A stretch of 64,000 nt of DNA from Plectosphaerella cucumerina. Taxonomy: Eukaryota > Ascomycota > Sordariomycetes > Glomerellales > Plectosphaerellaceae. A program made the position numbers and the translations under genes. The stretch lies in NCBI GenBank assembly GCA_020746995.1, contig JAGPXD010000003.1, forward strand, positions 4,836,001-4,900,000. The letters are read 5' to 3'. The stretch's first letter is position 1. Each line of letters opens with the position of its first letter. Positions 1 through 10,725 of this stretch are shown here, piece after piece. A model generated the notes under the pieces. It saw only the letters and a list, made by a program, of their open reading frames with translations. It did no database searches and was not told where the DNA came from.

Positions 1-491
1 GTGCCGTGGCAGGAAGGGGGGACACGTCGGCGTCTTGCTATCTGCACGAGGTTAACGCGCGGCCGCCCGGGTACCTCAACTCTGTTGGCACCCTGCTCGC
101 CTATGGCGTCGACTTTTACGCCATCAGGGTGCTCATGAGTCTCGGCCCCGACGCTGAGCGAGAGCGCATTCGCTTGCTCTCTAGCCCCTTTCTTGGCGAC
201 AAGCCGCAGTACTCACTCGGCGTCACCATTCTTCCAGCCACGAGAGAGGGCACCATGGAGACGGAGGACGCCATCGAGGAGCTTCTGGAAAAGCATGCCG
301 AGGGCCTCAACGGCTGCATCGTTGATCACCGCACATGCAAGAAGGGCGGGTCGACGGTGCAGGGCCCGGACTCGAGTGAGCTGTGGTACATTGGTTGGGT
401 TTCCGTAATGTCGCGAGAGTCGCGGGCGGATTGTCTCGAAAAGGTCCGCTATGTGCGGGATAACTTTTCGTACAAGCTCGTGGGAGAGTAG
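1..491 (+). CDS. ATP-grasp ligase, C-terminal fragment (5' end outside window)
   Basis: The frame is open from the first base, so this is the 3' part of a longer gene; the stop is TAG at 489-491. Seen: an early HEVNARPPG motif, which matches the metal- and ATP-binding E-x-N-x-R-P-P-G strand of ATP-grasp enzymes, followed by the small helical C-terminal part and a short tail ending in LVGE. Known: ATP-grasp enzymes such as carnosine synthase or glutathione synthetase join a carboxylate to an amine via an acyl phosphate. Fungal members of this shape are usually annotated as glutathione-synthetase-like ATP-binding proteins. Inferred: a peptide- or amide-forming ligase. The substrate cannot be read from this fragment. 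The next gene on the same strand is a POT peptide transporter, which would suit a small-peptide product. Confidence 0.72.
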   Translation, partial: AVAGRGDTSASCYLHEVNARPPGYLNSVGTLLAYGVDFYAIRVLMSLGPDAERERIRLLSSPFLGDKPQYSLGVTILPATREGTMETEDAIEELLEKHAEGLNGCIVDHRTCKKGGSTVQGPDSSELWYIGWVSVMSRESRADCLEKVRYVRDNFSYKLVGE

Positions 492-1111
492 GTAGACGAA
501 CAGAGGCAGCAATAGAAGTGGATGTCAAGTGAGCACATTTTCAGGGGCACATGCATGCCGAGATGAACGGCGCGAGCGAGTTGTCGCGGCAGATGCAACG
601 TCGAGTGCGCCCCCATGCCATGTCGTCTGCACAAGCTTCGGATGATCACAAGGATGAGGCTAGACTGGTCGACGACGGCGTCGTGACGGCGCGGCCCGGA
701 TCGGCAGTTGCTCGACGACCTTCCGGGTTGGACGTCCCTGCATGGCGAAATGTGCTCAAACGCGCGCAGGCGGGCTGTTGAGACATGGGGGAGGCGGGCA
801 GAGCTGGCGGGGGAGGCGCTGGACCCCTGGACAAGGCGCAATTTTTGATCGAAAAATGCTCATGTGAGAAGAGATACATTGAGGGAGACAAAGGTACATG
901 GTGGTACATGGGCGGATTGATGTGGTGATGGTTGGGGATGGTGGCGCTTGTGGCATCGCTGCACCATACTGTTACGCAACAGGATCTGCAAAAGATGGGG
1001 GCGGTGAAAGCTGTGAGGACATTGGGGGTTTTATGAGCTTCTGTAACGATACTGGAAGTTCATCTCAGTGGCTTCTACACGAATTGGAGATTTGGGCGCA
1101 CACGTCTCATC
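492..1111. other. Intergenic, between ATP-grasp fragment and POT transporter
   Basis: About 620 bases that should hold the 3' UTR of the ATP-grasp gene and the promoter of the transporter. Short open frames on both strands lack recognisable domains and are judged chance frames of GC-rich DNA. No RNA gene or repeat was seen. Confidence 0.5.
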
Positions 1112-3060
1112 ATGAGCCAGGATACGGAAGCAGGACCCAGGTGAGTTAAACTTCGGGCATGTCGAAGTAACCAGCTGATCTGTATTCTCAGCAATCTGGG
1201 ATGCCTACAAGACTCACAAACCCAGCACAATATCCCAGAAAAGCACAATGAGCAGCAGCAGAGCGACTCGCCCCCCGAGGACGAGATCAAGCCGACACCC
1301 GTCGTCGACAGGCTTCCGGCGGCAGTATGGATAGTTGCCATCGCAGGCGCCGCAGAGCGATTCGCATACTACAGCTTGGCTGCTCCTCTTCGTGAGCTCA
1401 TCTCTGGCGAAAAACACTGTTGCGAACCTGGCTGACGAAGATGTAGAAAATTACATACAGAATCAGCGAGGCGGTGCCATACCCGGCGCCCTTGGCCTGG
1501 GACAGCAAACGGCCACGAACTTGAATAACATGTTCTTGCTGATTCAGTTTGTGACGCCTATTCCGTTTGCCATTCTATCGGATGCGAAAATGGGACGGCT
1601 TAAGACGCTATTCATCAGCCTCGGGTAAGAGACCTCTCATGAAGAGGAAGATGCACCGCTCACCAATGCAGGATATATCAAGTTGGCAGTCTCGTACTAC
1701 TGCTGACATCGATTCCCCGAGCTCTCGATGCTGGCGCTGGTCTTCCCGGTCTCATCACTGCCATGATCTTGATCGCTGTTGGAATCGCTGGCGTCAAGGC
1801 CACACTGCCCCCCTTACTAGGTCCGTCTTCCCGTCGAGGCCATGAATCATGTCCACTGACACCATGCAGTTGATCAGTACCAGAGCACAGGACAACCTCC
1901 GAAATCAAAGACTGGCGGACCTGTCGTGGCTGATAGGCAGCTCACGGTGCAGTTCATCACCAACATGTTCTTCTGGCTCACCAACGTCGCGGCACTATCA
2001 TCTGTCCCGTCGACTTTCATCGAGACACATGTCGACTTTTGGGCGTCGAATCTCCTTGCATTCGTCTCCCTCCTCGGCGCATCGGGCGTCATGTTTGCTT
2101 TCAGGCATAAATTTGGTGGGTATCGTCAAACTCCTGACAGCAAACTCCGCTGACATGATCACAGTCGACCTGGACGCCCACGGAAGTGCCCTGCCCCTTG
2201 CGTTCAAAGCACTCTGGTGCGCTGTCCGGAACCGCTTCAGCCTAGCCGCTGCATCCCCTGATGCCCAGAGAGAAGCGCATGGCGTGGCAGTCCCCTGGAC
2301 AGACACTGTCCTCCAAGATCTGGGACGAACCCTCGTCGTCAGCAGAATCCTGTGCGTTCTCCAACTCCATACGCATACCTGAAGTTCAGTACTGACCCAA
2401 GACAGCCTCTGCTCCGCCCCCTTCTACCTCGCCTACATCCAAGTCACCAACAACCTCATCTCCCAAGCCGGCCAGATGCGCCTCGACGGCATCCCCAACG
2501 ACACAATGCAAGCCTGGAACCCCCTCGCCTGCATCCTCCTCGGCCCCGTCGTCCAGCACGGCCTCTTTCCCCTCCTCCGCCGCCTCCGCATCCCCTTCGG
2601 TCCTGTCGTCCGTATCTCCGTCGCCTGCACCATCATGGGCGCCGCAATGGCATACGCAGCCATCCTCCAGCACGTCATCTACTCCCGGGGCCCATGCTTC
2701 GACCGTCCAGGTGCATGCGCGGCCGCATCCTCCGCCGACGGGACGATTCAGGCTGGCAATGACCTCAGCGTCTGGAAGCAGCTGCCCGTGTGGTTCGTAC
2801 TTGCTGTGGGTGAGATCCTCGGGTTCGCGACAATCTCTGAGATCGCCTACGAGCAGGCACCTGCGAGCATGAAGAGTCTCGTTCAGGCAGTCACGCAGCT
2901 GACAGCGGGTCTTGCGGCCGTGCTGGGCATCGCGTTGTCGCCTGTCATGCGAGACCCGCTGCTGGTGGTGCTGTACTCGGTCATCGCCGGGCTCACTGTC
3001 GCGGCGGCGTTGCCGTTCTGGCTTTTCTTCAGAGCGGCCGACCGGCGGGGGAGGTCTTGA
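1112..3060 (+). CDS. POT/PTR family proton-coupled peptide transporter, divergent
   Basis: Seven exons: 1112-1140, 1192-1391, 1447-1624, 1672-1820, 1870-2115, 2165-2351 and 2406-3060 give 547 residues; every junction is GT-AG and the sum is in frame. Seen: a hydrophilic N-terminus, then the family block ERFAYYSLAAPL, the block QNYIQN followed by PGALGLGQ, and many membrane helices ending in a short basic tail. Known: POT (PTR2) proteins import di- and tripeptides or related amides with protons at the plasma membrane. Odd: the hallmark E-x-x-E-R-F-x-Y-Y motif lacks its first Glu (GAAERFAYY), and the second signature reads FFWLTNVAALS where INxGS is usual. It is therefore a divergent member whose coupling or substrate may differ. 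It lies 620 bp downstream of the ATP-grasp gene on the same strand. Confidence 0.85.
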
Positions 3061-3443
3061 TGTGAAGTCTGGCCTGAAAGGTTGTTAGTCAGAACTTGGG
3101 ACGAGCGTTTCAGGGGCTTCCATCAAATATGCGACGACAGCCCATTGTCTGATGGAAAAAGGGGGATGAAACCTGTTGACGGGACGTGCTCGGGACGTCA
3201 CAGAAGGTTACAGCGACGTCGAAGCTTTCTTTGAAATGATGTGAATGGAAGCTGCTGTTGCTCGCTTGTCTCGTATGGTGACATTGCGGAGGATCCGGGG
3301 CATACGAGGCGAAACTCACGGGAGATCTGACTCGGGCATCTATACGTCAACGGTTAATGTTTCGATGCTCGTGATATGCAACTTGTCGCATCTGCCCCGC
3401 CAAAAGCAATGGGGTTGGCCGTCATAGAAGAAGAGTGAGGGAG

Positions 3444-3450
3444 TATATAA
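3444..3450 (+). promoter_or_regulatory. TATA box of the small secreted protein gene
   Basis: TATATAA lies 116 bases before the ATG at 3566, in a leader that becomes CA- and CT-rich, as expected for a highly inducible fungal promoter. The spacing is nearly identical to that of the TATA box of the other secreted-protein gene near 26.04 kb. Confidence 0.55.
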
Positions 3451-3565
3451 GATAGCTTGCGCTGAGCTGTCTTGAGTGTAATCAGCCATCAACCACACGC
3501 CTCTCATCCATCTCTCCATCACATTCAATAATCTTCTGCTGTGCACAGTCCGCAAAGTAATCACC

Positions 3566-3973
3566 ATGCAGCTCATCTCTCTCGTCTTCGCTCTCGCCCT
3601 GGCCGCCACAGGCTCGGCCCAAGCTGTCCGCGGCCCCAACGGAAAGTAAGTGCCCCTGTTTCCTTGACAATGTCATACAGTATCTGACGAAAGTAGCTGC
3701 GGCTTCCCGAACGGCCCCGACTGCCAATCCCTCGGCCGCCAGAACGGCGGGCTCGAGCAATTCACCGACGGGGCGGATAGCCCGGGCGCTGGGTGCTGCC
3801 TGTTGCCTTTGCGGTGCGGCAACGGTGACGGCGGAGAGCGGTGTGAGCGCGTGGATGCGGCGGCGGCGCAGCCCCAGCAAGGAGGGCAGCAGGGAGGACA
3901 GCAGGGAGGACAGCAAGGAGGGCAGCAGGGAGGGCAGCAGGGAGGACGGCAGAGAGGCCAAAGGAGGAAGTAG
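3566..3973 (+). CDS. Small secreted protein with six cysteines and a Gln-Gly repeat tail
   Basis: Two exons (3566-3645, 3697-3973) joined by a 51-nt intron give 118 residues. Seen: a clear signal peptide (MQLISLVFALALAATGSA), a compact domain with Cys at 28, 36, 60, 61, 67 and 76 (including a CC pair), then from about residue 85 a tail of repeated Gln-Gln-Gly-Gly units ending in the basic RQRGQRRK. The repeat is encoded by near-identical CAGGGAGGA/CAGGGAGGG units. Inferred: an extracellular or wall-associated protein, possibly effector-like. I recognise no named family; the low-complexity tail may bind polymers or self-associate. A TATA box sits 116 bp upstream. No paralogue is visible in the window. 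Confidence 0.75.
3884..3952 (+). repeat. Tandem CAG-GGA-GGA/G coding minisatellite
   Basis: Short near-perfect units of CAGCAGGGAGGA and CAGCAGGGAGGG encode the Gln-Gln-Gly-Gly tail of the secreted protein. Copy number is likely to vary between strains by slippage. The antisense frames made of Cys-Pro or Leu-Pro repeats are shadows of this tract. Confidence 0.8.
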
Positions 3974-5244
3974 AGGGAACAGCTGTGCTGGAACCTTGTT
4001 CGGAGCTGTGATGGCCGGTCCATAGGAGTTCAGTGATACATCCGGCGCCGTTTACCTTCTTGATCTTCCATGTCTCTGAGGGCTTCAGGACTTGAGTTGG
4101 GAGCCGTGTGATGTCTGTACTCAAGCTGTCTCTGCACACCGTTCTGGAGGAGGGCGAACAGTTCAAAACGGGACAGAGACGGGAGCAGCCCCCGTCTCAT
4201 CAATCCTCGGGGCGTGGGTTGACTTGTCCTCGCCAGCTTCATGCGTTTAGTCTGGCGGGAACGTGCGGATCAACGAAGAACCCGTCTTGCAAGCCGGTGA
4301 TGCCTTCGGGCCTGGTAAACCTTTCGACGCCCGTCAGGGCATCGCGGCTTCACCAAATGTCTCGGGTCATGCAACTGGAGCCCCGAGGGATCAAGCCAGC
4401 GAAGGTTACAGGCTCTTCATCAGCTGCTGGCAGCTCAGAGTCCGTCATGTCTCGGGTGCGCTGGCTCTTCCAAACTGTTGGCCTTGCGCCCAAAGGGCAC
4501 TCGCATGTATGTCTTGCATTGCTGCTACCGGCGAGGAAGCGGTGCATCATCAGATGAACCGAGTCCAAGGCCCGGTAGTGTCGGAGAGCCGGTGCCACGA
4601 CCCACTTCGGAGCCGGCAAGTACCCACCTGTTCCGGGCGTTGCGCTGGGCAGAGGACTCGGAACGTTGGGTATGTGGCAGCTGTGTGCCGATCCAGTCTC
4701 ACCAACGTACTCGGTGCAGTGTCTGTCGTTGCAGAAGTATCTCGTTCAACTCCGACAGCAGGCACTCTTGCAGCGTCCTCGGTGGTGGGTGTTTTTGAGG
4801 CTATGGAGCTTCAGTGAGCCCTGCCACATAGGAGGCATTCCTCGAAGCAGCCGTTTCATTCGGAGAGTGAGGATGATAAAGGATAGGGTCATCGAGGTGC
4901 TGCTGTGGCGTTTGAACTCGTTCTCGCAGTCTGTATGGAGTCAGGATGTTGTTGCTGCTGTTGGCCACCGTTCGAGAGAGTCCTGCCAAACATGCGTATA
5001 CCGTGGACGTCAAAATGTGATGCATAACTCCCTGTCTCGTGCCCCTCAAAGCCCAAGACACCCCTCCTGGTCATCGTCAGCACAACTCACACCAAACACC
5101 AGGATAAACATGGCAACCAGGCCCTGATATGTGGCATTGTCAATATTCATGTCTCGTAACGCGCAAGCCGACGGTTTCTCGCCCCCGTCTATCCGGAAAA
5201 ACCGCTGAATGTATCCCGTCCCACCCCCTGCTACCTCCTCCCAC
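3974..5244. other. Intergenic, no gene recognised
   Basis: About 1.27 kb between two convergent genes. Several open frames of 60-184 codons overlap one another on both strands, but none shows a domain, a signal peptide or consistent codon bias. I see no RNA gene. It probably contains the two 3' UTRs and a decayed or non-coding stretch. Confidence 0.4.
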
Positions 5245-6002
5245 CTAAAACTGATCCAGCGTCATGCTGATGCTGACGTCCGTGTTCTCCACCATCTTGG
5301 TGAACTCCTCAAAGCTGATGCGCCCGTCCTTGTCGAGGTCGGCCTCCATGATGGTCTTGTCGACAATCTGCTGCAGCTGCTGATCCTTAAGGTTGCTGCC
5401 GACCATCATCTTGAGCACGATGAAGAGCTCGCCGTTGCTGATGTAGCCGTCGCGGTCAATGTCGTACACCTTGAAGGCGAACCGCAGCTTCTGCTCCTTG
5501 TTGCCCTTGGAGGAGAAGGCGCTGAGGCCGGAGACGAATTCCTGGAAGTCGACGTCGCCGCCGCCGTCCTCGTCGAAGATGGAGATCATTCTGGGGGGGA
5601 AGCCGTTAGCCGGAGTCGCAGAAGGGGGAAGGGGAAGGTGTAATCGTACCTTGTCGCCAGAGGGTTGGAGGAGATCTGAGGGAGGCTGAGGAACTCTTCG
5701 CGCTCGATGGTGCCCGAGTTGTCCTGGATCGCAGTGGTCAGCGGGGAGGCAAAGCACGAGGCTGGGGCGGAGGAGGTGGACGCACCTTGTCGAGCTTCAT
5801 GAACCTTTTCCGGAGACGATCGACCTCGTCCCTGTCAACTGCACGCAAGGAAGGTCAGTCAAACGGTCATCGGCGAGGCTGGGTGGCGCGCAGGGTCCGG
5901 GCTCGAGCCCAAGTCTAAGTCCTCGTGGCGCGCGCGGGGGAGGGGCTCACAGTTGGACCCTTGGACAATGTTGTCCAGGACAGCGCTCGTCGTGTTGCCC
6001 AT
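5245..6002 (-). CDS. CNB1: Calcineurin regulatory subunit B
   Basis: Four exons on the minus strand (5951-6002, 5786-5838, 5650-5723, 5245-5590) give 174 residues, the usual length of fungal calcineurin B. Seen: N-terminal MGNTTS, a myristoylation signal; four EF-hands starting near D34 (DKDNSGTIEREE), D66 (DEDGGGDVDFQE), D103 (DIDRDGYISNGE) and D144 (DLDKDGRISFEE), all with intact Ca-binding loops. Known: it binds the calcineurin A phosphatase helix and, with Ca-calmodulin, activates dephosphorylation of Crz1-type factors in stress response, growth and virulence. Exon joins restore a continuous, highly conserved protein. It is transcribed divergently from EPL1 across about 0.94 kb. Confidence 0.97.
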
Positions 6003-6944
6003 TGTGGCGGTGTGGGCTTGCGGCTGGCGTTATGTCGGGAAAATGGGCTGGAGTGCTGTTGTCGCAGAGTGCTGGAGTGGCCCCGCGAAAGTGTGGTGAC
6101 GAGGCGGGAGTTGGTGGTTGTCGCGGGGTGCCTGTTTGGGGAACCTAAAGCCTGAGTCGTCGACGGGAGTTCAGTTCAGGTTAGGAGCTGACATCTGAGG
6201 GTCGGAGGCCTTGGTCCAGCCCGCACCTGCACCACACACACTGCAACCCCTCTGGTTGGTGCGACCTGCGCCTGGACCGTCACTTCAGCCCGATCAGCTG
6301 CGATGCACGGGCCATCCGTCACTTACCTCAGCTTGGGAGCAGCAGTGCACTTGAATGCTGAAGCGCTTGGAGAGACGGTTGCACGTGGGATATTGCGAAC
6401 CAGCATCAATGTTTGGGGCTCAGCCGTTCCTAGACAAATCAAGCCTGGTGATGGAAGCACATTCACTCTTCTCTATCATTCACCTTCCTTCCGCCCAGCT
6501 TCCATCCCATCCACCTGGCCTCCCTGATCGATGATGCACGTGATATGCCTCTCCCCCTATCCCGCCCAAACGGGACAAGCGCGGTGATGGGCAATTTGGA
6601 TGCCCAAAAACAGCCACGCGATGGCCCGAGCGCCCACCGAAGTACCTCGTCACGCGTGGCGCCAGCAAATCGGTACTTCTCGACGCCGGCCCAAACACCA
6701 GTCTGGTGCCAAAGGCAACAGTTTTGGCCCCCGGAACCCAGCGAAAATTCTTCGCGCGGCAAAACAACCTCAACGTCACCTCATCAGCCCGCGACAATCC
6801 GACCATCAGAACGACCACAACAACCCTCCTTTTCATCCTCGAAACATGCAAAAGTGAGCGTCGCACACCCCCGTTTATGACCTGAGCCATTTTTTTCGCG
6901 GGTTTTCCGCTGGCAAGGCGCCTGTTCTGCCCCCAGTCACCGCC
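6003..6944. promoter_or_regulatory. Divergent promoter between calcineurin B and EPL1
   Basis: About 940 bases between two start codons that face away from each other, so both promoters and 5' UTRs must lie here. No clear TATA box was seen, as is common for housekeeping fungal genes. Open frames inside lack domains. Confidence 0.5.
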
Positions 6945-8906
6945 ATGTCGACGAGGAAGGTGCGAGTCAAAAAGCTCAGCGTCAAGACGCCCCTCCCCAT
7001 CCTCAGGGAGGGCGACATTGACAAGTCGGAATACGAGGCTCTCACAACAGAGACTCAAATCTCGACCGGCGTCGAGGCCGCTGAGGAAACAGTACGTTGT
7101 CCTCTCTTTGCATGCCTCTTTGGCATTCTGATATCACGTGCTTAGTCATGTGACGCCACTTGGGCTTTGGGGCGGCCCGCGGGAGCACCAAACGCCCGCG
7201 GCGCGCCCCACTTCCTCACCTCACACCGATGCTGACCGAGCTCTCTCCCCCTATAGGAATACCATCTCCAGTCCATCCTCAAAGAGGCCGGCACCAGCAA
7301 TGACCAGGAGATTCCCGTCCCGCCTCCTCAGGAGAGCGACATCAACTATGACCAGCTGTACCCTGCCTCGTACGAGGAGCCCAGGTCGTACATCCGCTTC
7401 TCGCAGACGGTCGAGGAGTGCATCTCAGTGTCCTATGACATGTCAACAGAGGACGATGAATACCTCAAAAAGTACAATGGCGGCAAGAAGCCCGCCGCCC
7501 AACTCTCGGAGACCGACTTTGAGCGCATCATGGAGGTCTTCGAGGTCACTGCCACTGAGCAGGCCCCGTTCGCCGCCGTCGATAACACCGTCGTCCCCTT
7601 CGAGCACATGGTCCAGGACCTCAACCATCTCAACTCACCAAAGCTGCTGAACCATGCCAAGCAGGTGTATGAGTACTGGAAGGCACGCCGCCAGGAGGCC
7701 GGCAACAAGCCCATCCACCCCACCCTCAAGTTCGAGACTCACCAGGAAACGGACGATGCCGACCCCTTCGTCTGCTTCAGGCGCCGCGAGGCCCGGCAGA
7801 CCCGTAAGACGCGGCAGCGTGACGTGCAGAGTGCCGAGAAGCTCAAGCGCCTGCGCAAGGAGCTCGAGGACGGCCGGCAGCTCATCATCAACTCATTCGA
7901 GAGAGAGTCGCTCAAGCGTGAGCTCCTGAACATGGAGCGCATGGTGTTCGAGCAGCGACAGAAGCTCAAAGAGTGGAAGCGCAAGCTCAACATCAAGGGC
8001 GATGATGATGAGCTGGTCAACCAGAAGGTACGAGACCCCCGCCGTTGTGGCCCCTTTTCGCCGTCCAGTGCTGACCCCGAGAAGAAAGCTCCCAAGAAGA
8101 AGGCTCCCGAGGCGCCGATTCTCCAGCGCCCTCCCGGAAGCGGCCTGCGCGTCACCGTCCGGTCCGACGGTCGGACCATGGACGCCGATCTGGCGCAGCT
8201 CGCAGACAAGCTGCTGGAGAAGGAGAACGAGCTCCGCGCGGATGTCGAGGCCAAGGTGCAGACCCATCGCAAGTGGAACCACGGCCACATCGATCTCACC
8301 CGTGGACCCCTGTCTCCGGTTAAGGAGCAGGGTAGCGACCTGAGCTTTAGGCCAGCCAAGACGCAGTACCTTATGACGCCGCCTGCGTCGTCGGCATCCG
8401 ACTCGGAACTCATGGACGTTGACGAGGAGGTGCCCGCGCAGATGGTGCAGCGACGTGAACTGCCCGTCTTCCAGTTCACCGCCGGCGGAGGCAAGGAGAA
8501 GCCGCCTTCGTCAAACAAGCAACCGGCCTTCCGCCGCCGCATTGGCAGACTGAACCGGCTGTGGATAGATCGTCGTGGCCTGGCTTCGCCGCCGAGAGAT
8601 GTCGAGGACTCATCGGACCGGTGGAAGTATGACCAGGATGACGACGACGAGCCGCCGGTGTACGAAGTGGACCCCTTCGACACGCGGGCTCTCAAGTTCC
8701 GGGCGACGATTCCGTTGTCGCCGTACTTCTTCCGCCGACAAATGGCGCCTGATGCGATAGCCAACGGTCACCCGGCAGGAGCAGCACCGCCAGGCGGCAG
8801 ACCTGCTCTACCACCAGGACCGCAGCAGCAACACCAGCAGCAGGCCCAGCCGCAGCAGTCGTCGCCATCGGCACCGCCTCCGGCACCACCCGCTGTCGCA
8901 ACGTAA
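6945..8906 (+). CDS. EPL1: Enhancer of polycomb-like protein 1, NuA4 subunit
   Basis: Three exons (6945-7091, 7257-8027, 8085-8906) give 579 residues. Seen: the Epl1 N-terminus (MSTRKVRVKKLSVKTPLPIL) and the EPcA domain through about residue 200 (EEPRSYIRFS, then EYLKKYN and YWKARR), a long Lys/Arg/Glu-rich coiled-coil stretch, a DR-rich acidic middle and a Gln/Pro-rich tail (PQQSSPSAPPPAPP). Known: Epl1 holds the Esa1-Yng2-Eaf6 piccolo module of the NuA4 histone H4/H2A acetyltransferase on the nucleosome. The second intron (57 nt) contains no in-frame stop, so unspliced mRNA would add 19 residues; a TGCTGAC branch site and terminal AG support splicing. Confidence 0.95.
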
Positions 8907-10724
8907 TGTGCGATGGCCACTCTCCCCTCCCATCCGCGGGGTCTCATCGATCCCACCCTCCCGGCACGCCACCCCACAGATGGGTCGGCGGACGGGGGGA
9001 TGTATCAAGTCTTGTATATACCCTCAGAAGCTTCTGCGGGTTCTTGTGTTTTGTTGTTTTTTGGGGGCGAGGTCCGGACAAGGCAGGCAGGCAAAAGGTC
9101 CGGCAGGCGAGGCGTTCAGGATCCGGCGGGTTATGTGTATCGGTAACGTCGGAGCGGCACGCATCGCGACTTTGGAGTTGTGGGGAGTATCGGAATGATC
9201 AAACAAGAAAGATCATAGACGGTCTAGCGCTGAGAATAGAGATCGCAATGATCCCACAATCTTTTGGCCATGGTGATGTCGGAGTGTGTAGGCGTGTGTA
9301 GCGAAGCGGGGATGGTCGAGCTTGTTGAGCAGACCCGCCCCGAGGCGGGGAGTCTGGTTGAGGGTATTCTTTTCGTGCAGATTTTGGGGATCTGAAAAGA
9401 AGGCTGTCAGGTTTGTTCAATGCTTGGGATTGGAGTGTACTTACCTGTGTAGTGTTTGCCCAGTGGACTGCCTCGAGTCACCTTGTGCGACCTTGCGACA
9501 GTTGGCCAGAAGAGCCGGGACACTTGGAACTGCCAGTGCGATGCGCTGCCAAGTTGGTGCTGAGTAGATGATTCTTAGTCTCGGGATATTCGACTCCCAG
9601 GGAGGCTGTTTGTTGCAAGGCATGTTCTGGTTGTGCGAGGTTTTCGGTGGCTGGTCTGGTAGCCCACCAAGGTGCAGCCCACCAGGACAGGCTCGCCTGG
9701 ACTCGAGTAGTGGCAAGCAGACTGCAAAGGATCAGTTCAAGAACTTCCAGTAGAAGGTCGCAAACATGTTCCCAAGACCGAGCACTCGCTCAAGTCTGCT
9801 GAGAGGCAGATGGCCCTTCGAGGCCTCTCGTCGGCATAGCGGGTGGTGTGACGTCCAGATGCGCCGGGGAACCGCTTGACAATGCCGAGCAGAAGGCATG
9901 CTCACTCGTGAGGACGGATCGCGAACAAAAATACACAAAGAGAGACAAATCGCAAGAGGGCTGTTGGCGTATAGTGGGTAGAGAAGGTGAAGAAGAGGGG
10001 GAGGAGAGAAAGCTCGCAAGCCGGACAGTCAGACTCGGCGCCCGCCTTGTGGGTTGGGGGAGTTGTAGCCAAGTTGCGTCGGCGGCAGAAGCTCCGAGCC
10101 GGGGCGCACAACCGTTATCTTCCCGAAGGACGACATTGGAAAGAAGACGAGAACAGTATCGTGTACTTCACGGACTGCGGTATAAAGAGCCACGAGGGCA
10201 GGAAAAAAAGTCGGTGACAATGGGTGATGGGTTTCTTCGCGAGCAGAAAGAAGGCGGCGGGTGGTGGTGGTGGAGAGCACAGGATGGAAATGGATCCGTC
10301 GCTGGCCCCATGTGGAGCGGAGATCGAAGCGCAAGTCATTCGTCAGGGCCAGATGACTGGAGCGCAACTTGAACTGCGCTGGGAGGAGGCAGGGCGGGCG
10401 GAGAGGGGGACCCTGGGCGCTGGCACTGGCGCTGGCCGCTGGGCCGGGTCCCCTGGGAGCGAGCAGCCTGTCAGTGGCAGACCGAATTTGTGTGTGTCCC
10501 TGGGGCATCACTTTGGACGGGCTGCTGGTGGATGGACCCCTGCCCTGGGTGCCGGAAGTGGGTCGACCACAATTCGACCTGGTTATGTCAGCACGGACGA
10601 TGGAGGGGCAGCCGGACCTGTCGTCACTCTCCACCGAGGTTGCCCCTCCATTGGACACCAAGGGGGGAGCAAAAATGCCCCTCCTCTCCGATATATTCGA
10701 CGACGACGACTTCGCTCCCCGGTG
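8907..10724. other. Intergenic, 3' UTR of EPL1 and leader of KAE1
   Basis: About 1.8 kb with no supported protein gene. The first part, with T/G-rich runs, probably carries the EPL1 3' UTR; the last few hundred bases are GC-rich and form the KAE1 leader. Overlapping frames on both strands (for example around 10029-10745) show no recognisable domain. Confidence 0.4.
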
Positions 10725-10725
10725 A
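10675..10725 (+). CDS. Candidate uORF, 16 residues, stop overlaps the KAE1 start
   Basis: ATG at 10675 opens a 16-codon acidic frame (MPLLSDIFDDDDFAPR) whose TGA at 10723-10725 shares its A with the KAE1 ATG at 10725 (TGATG). This one-base stop-start overlap is the arrangement from which ribosomes can reinitiate. It is seen in the sequence; translation of the uORF is inference. If translated, it would set KAE1 output. Confidence 0.35.
   Translation: MPLLSDIFDDDDFAPR

Noticed and set aside
3482..4166. Minus-strand frames made of Cys-Pro, Leu-Pro-Ser or Ala repeats
   Set aside because: They are antisense shadows of the Gln-Gly repeat of the secreted protein, which has a signal peptide, an intron and a TATA box on the plus strand.
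10224..10724. In-frame N-terminal extension of KAE1
   Set aside because: It is Gly/Ala/Arg-rich without domain; Kae1 orthologues begin near the ASKHA fold, and a uORF and GC-rich leader explain the open frame.
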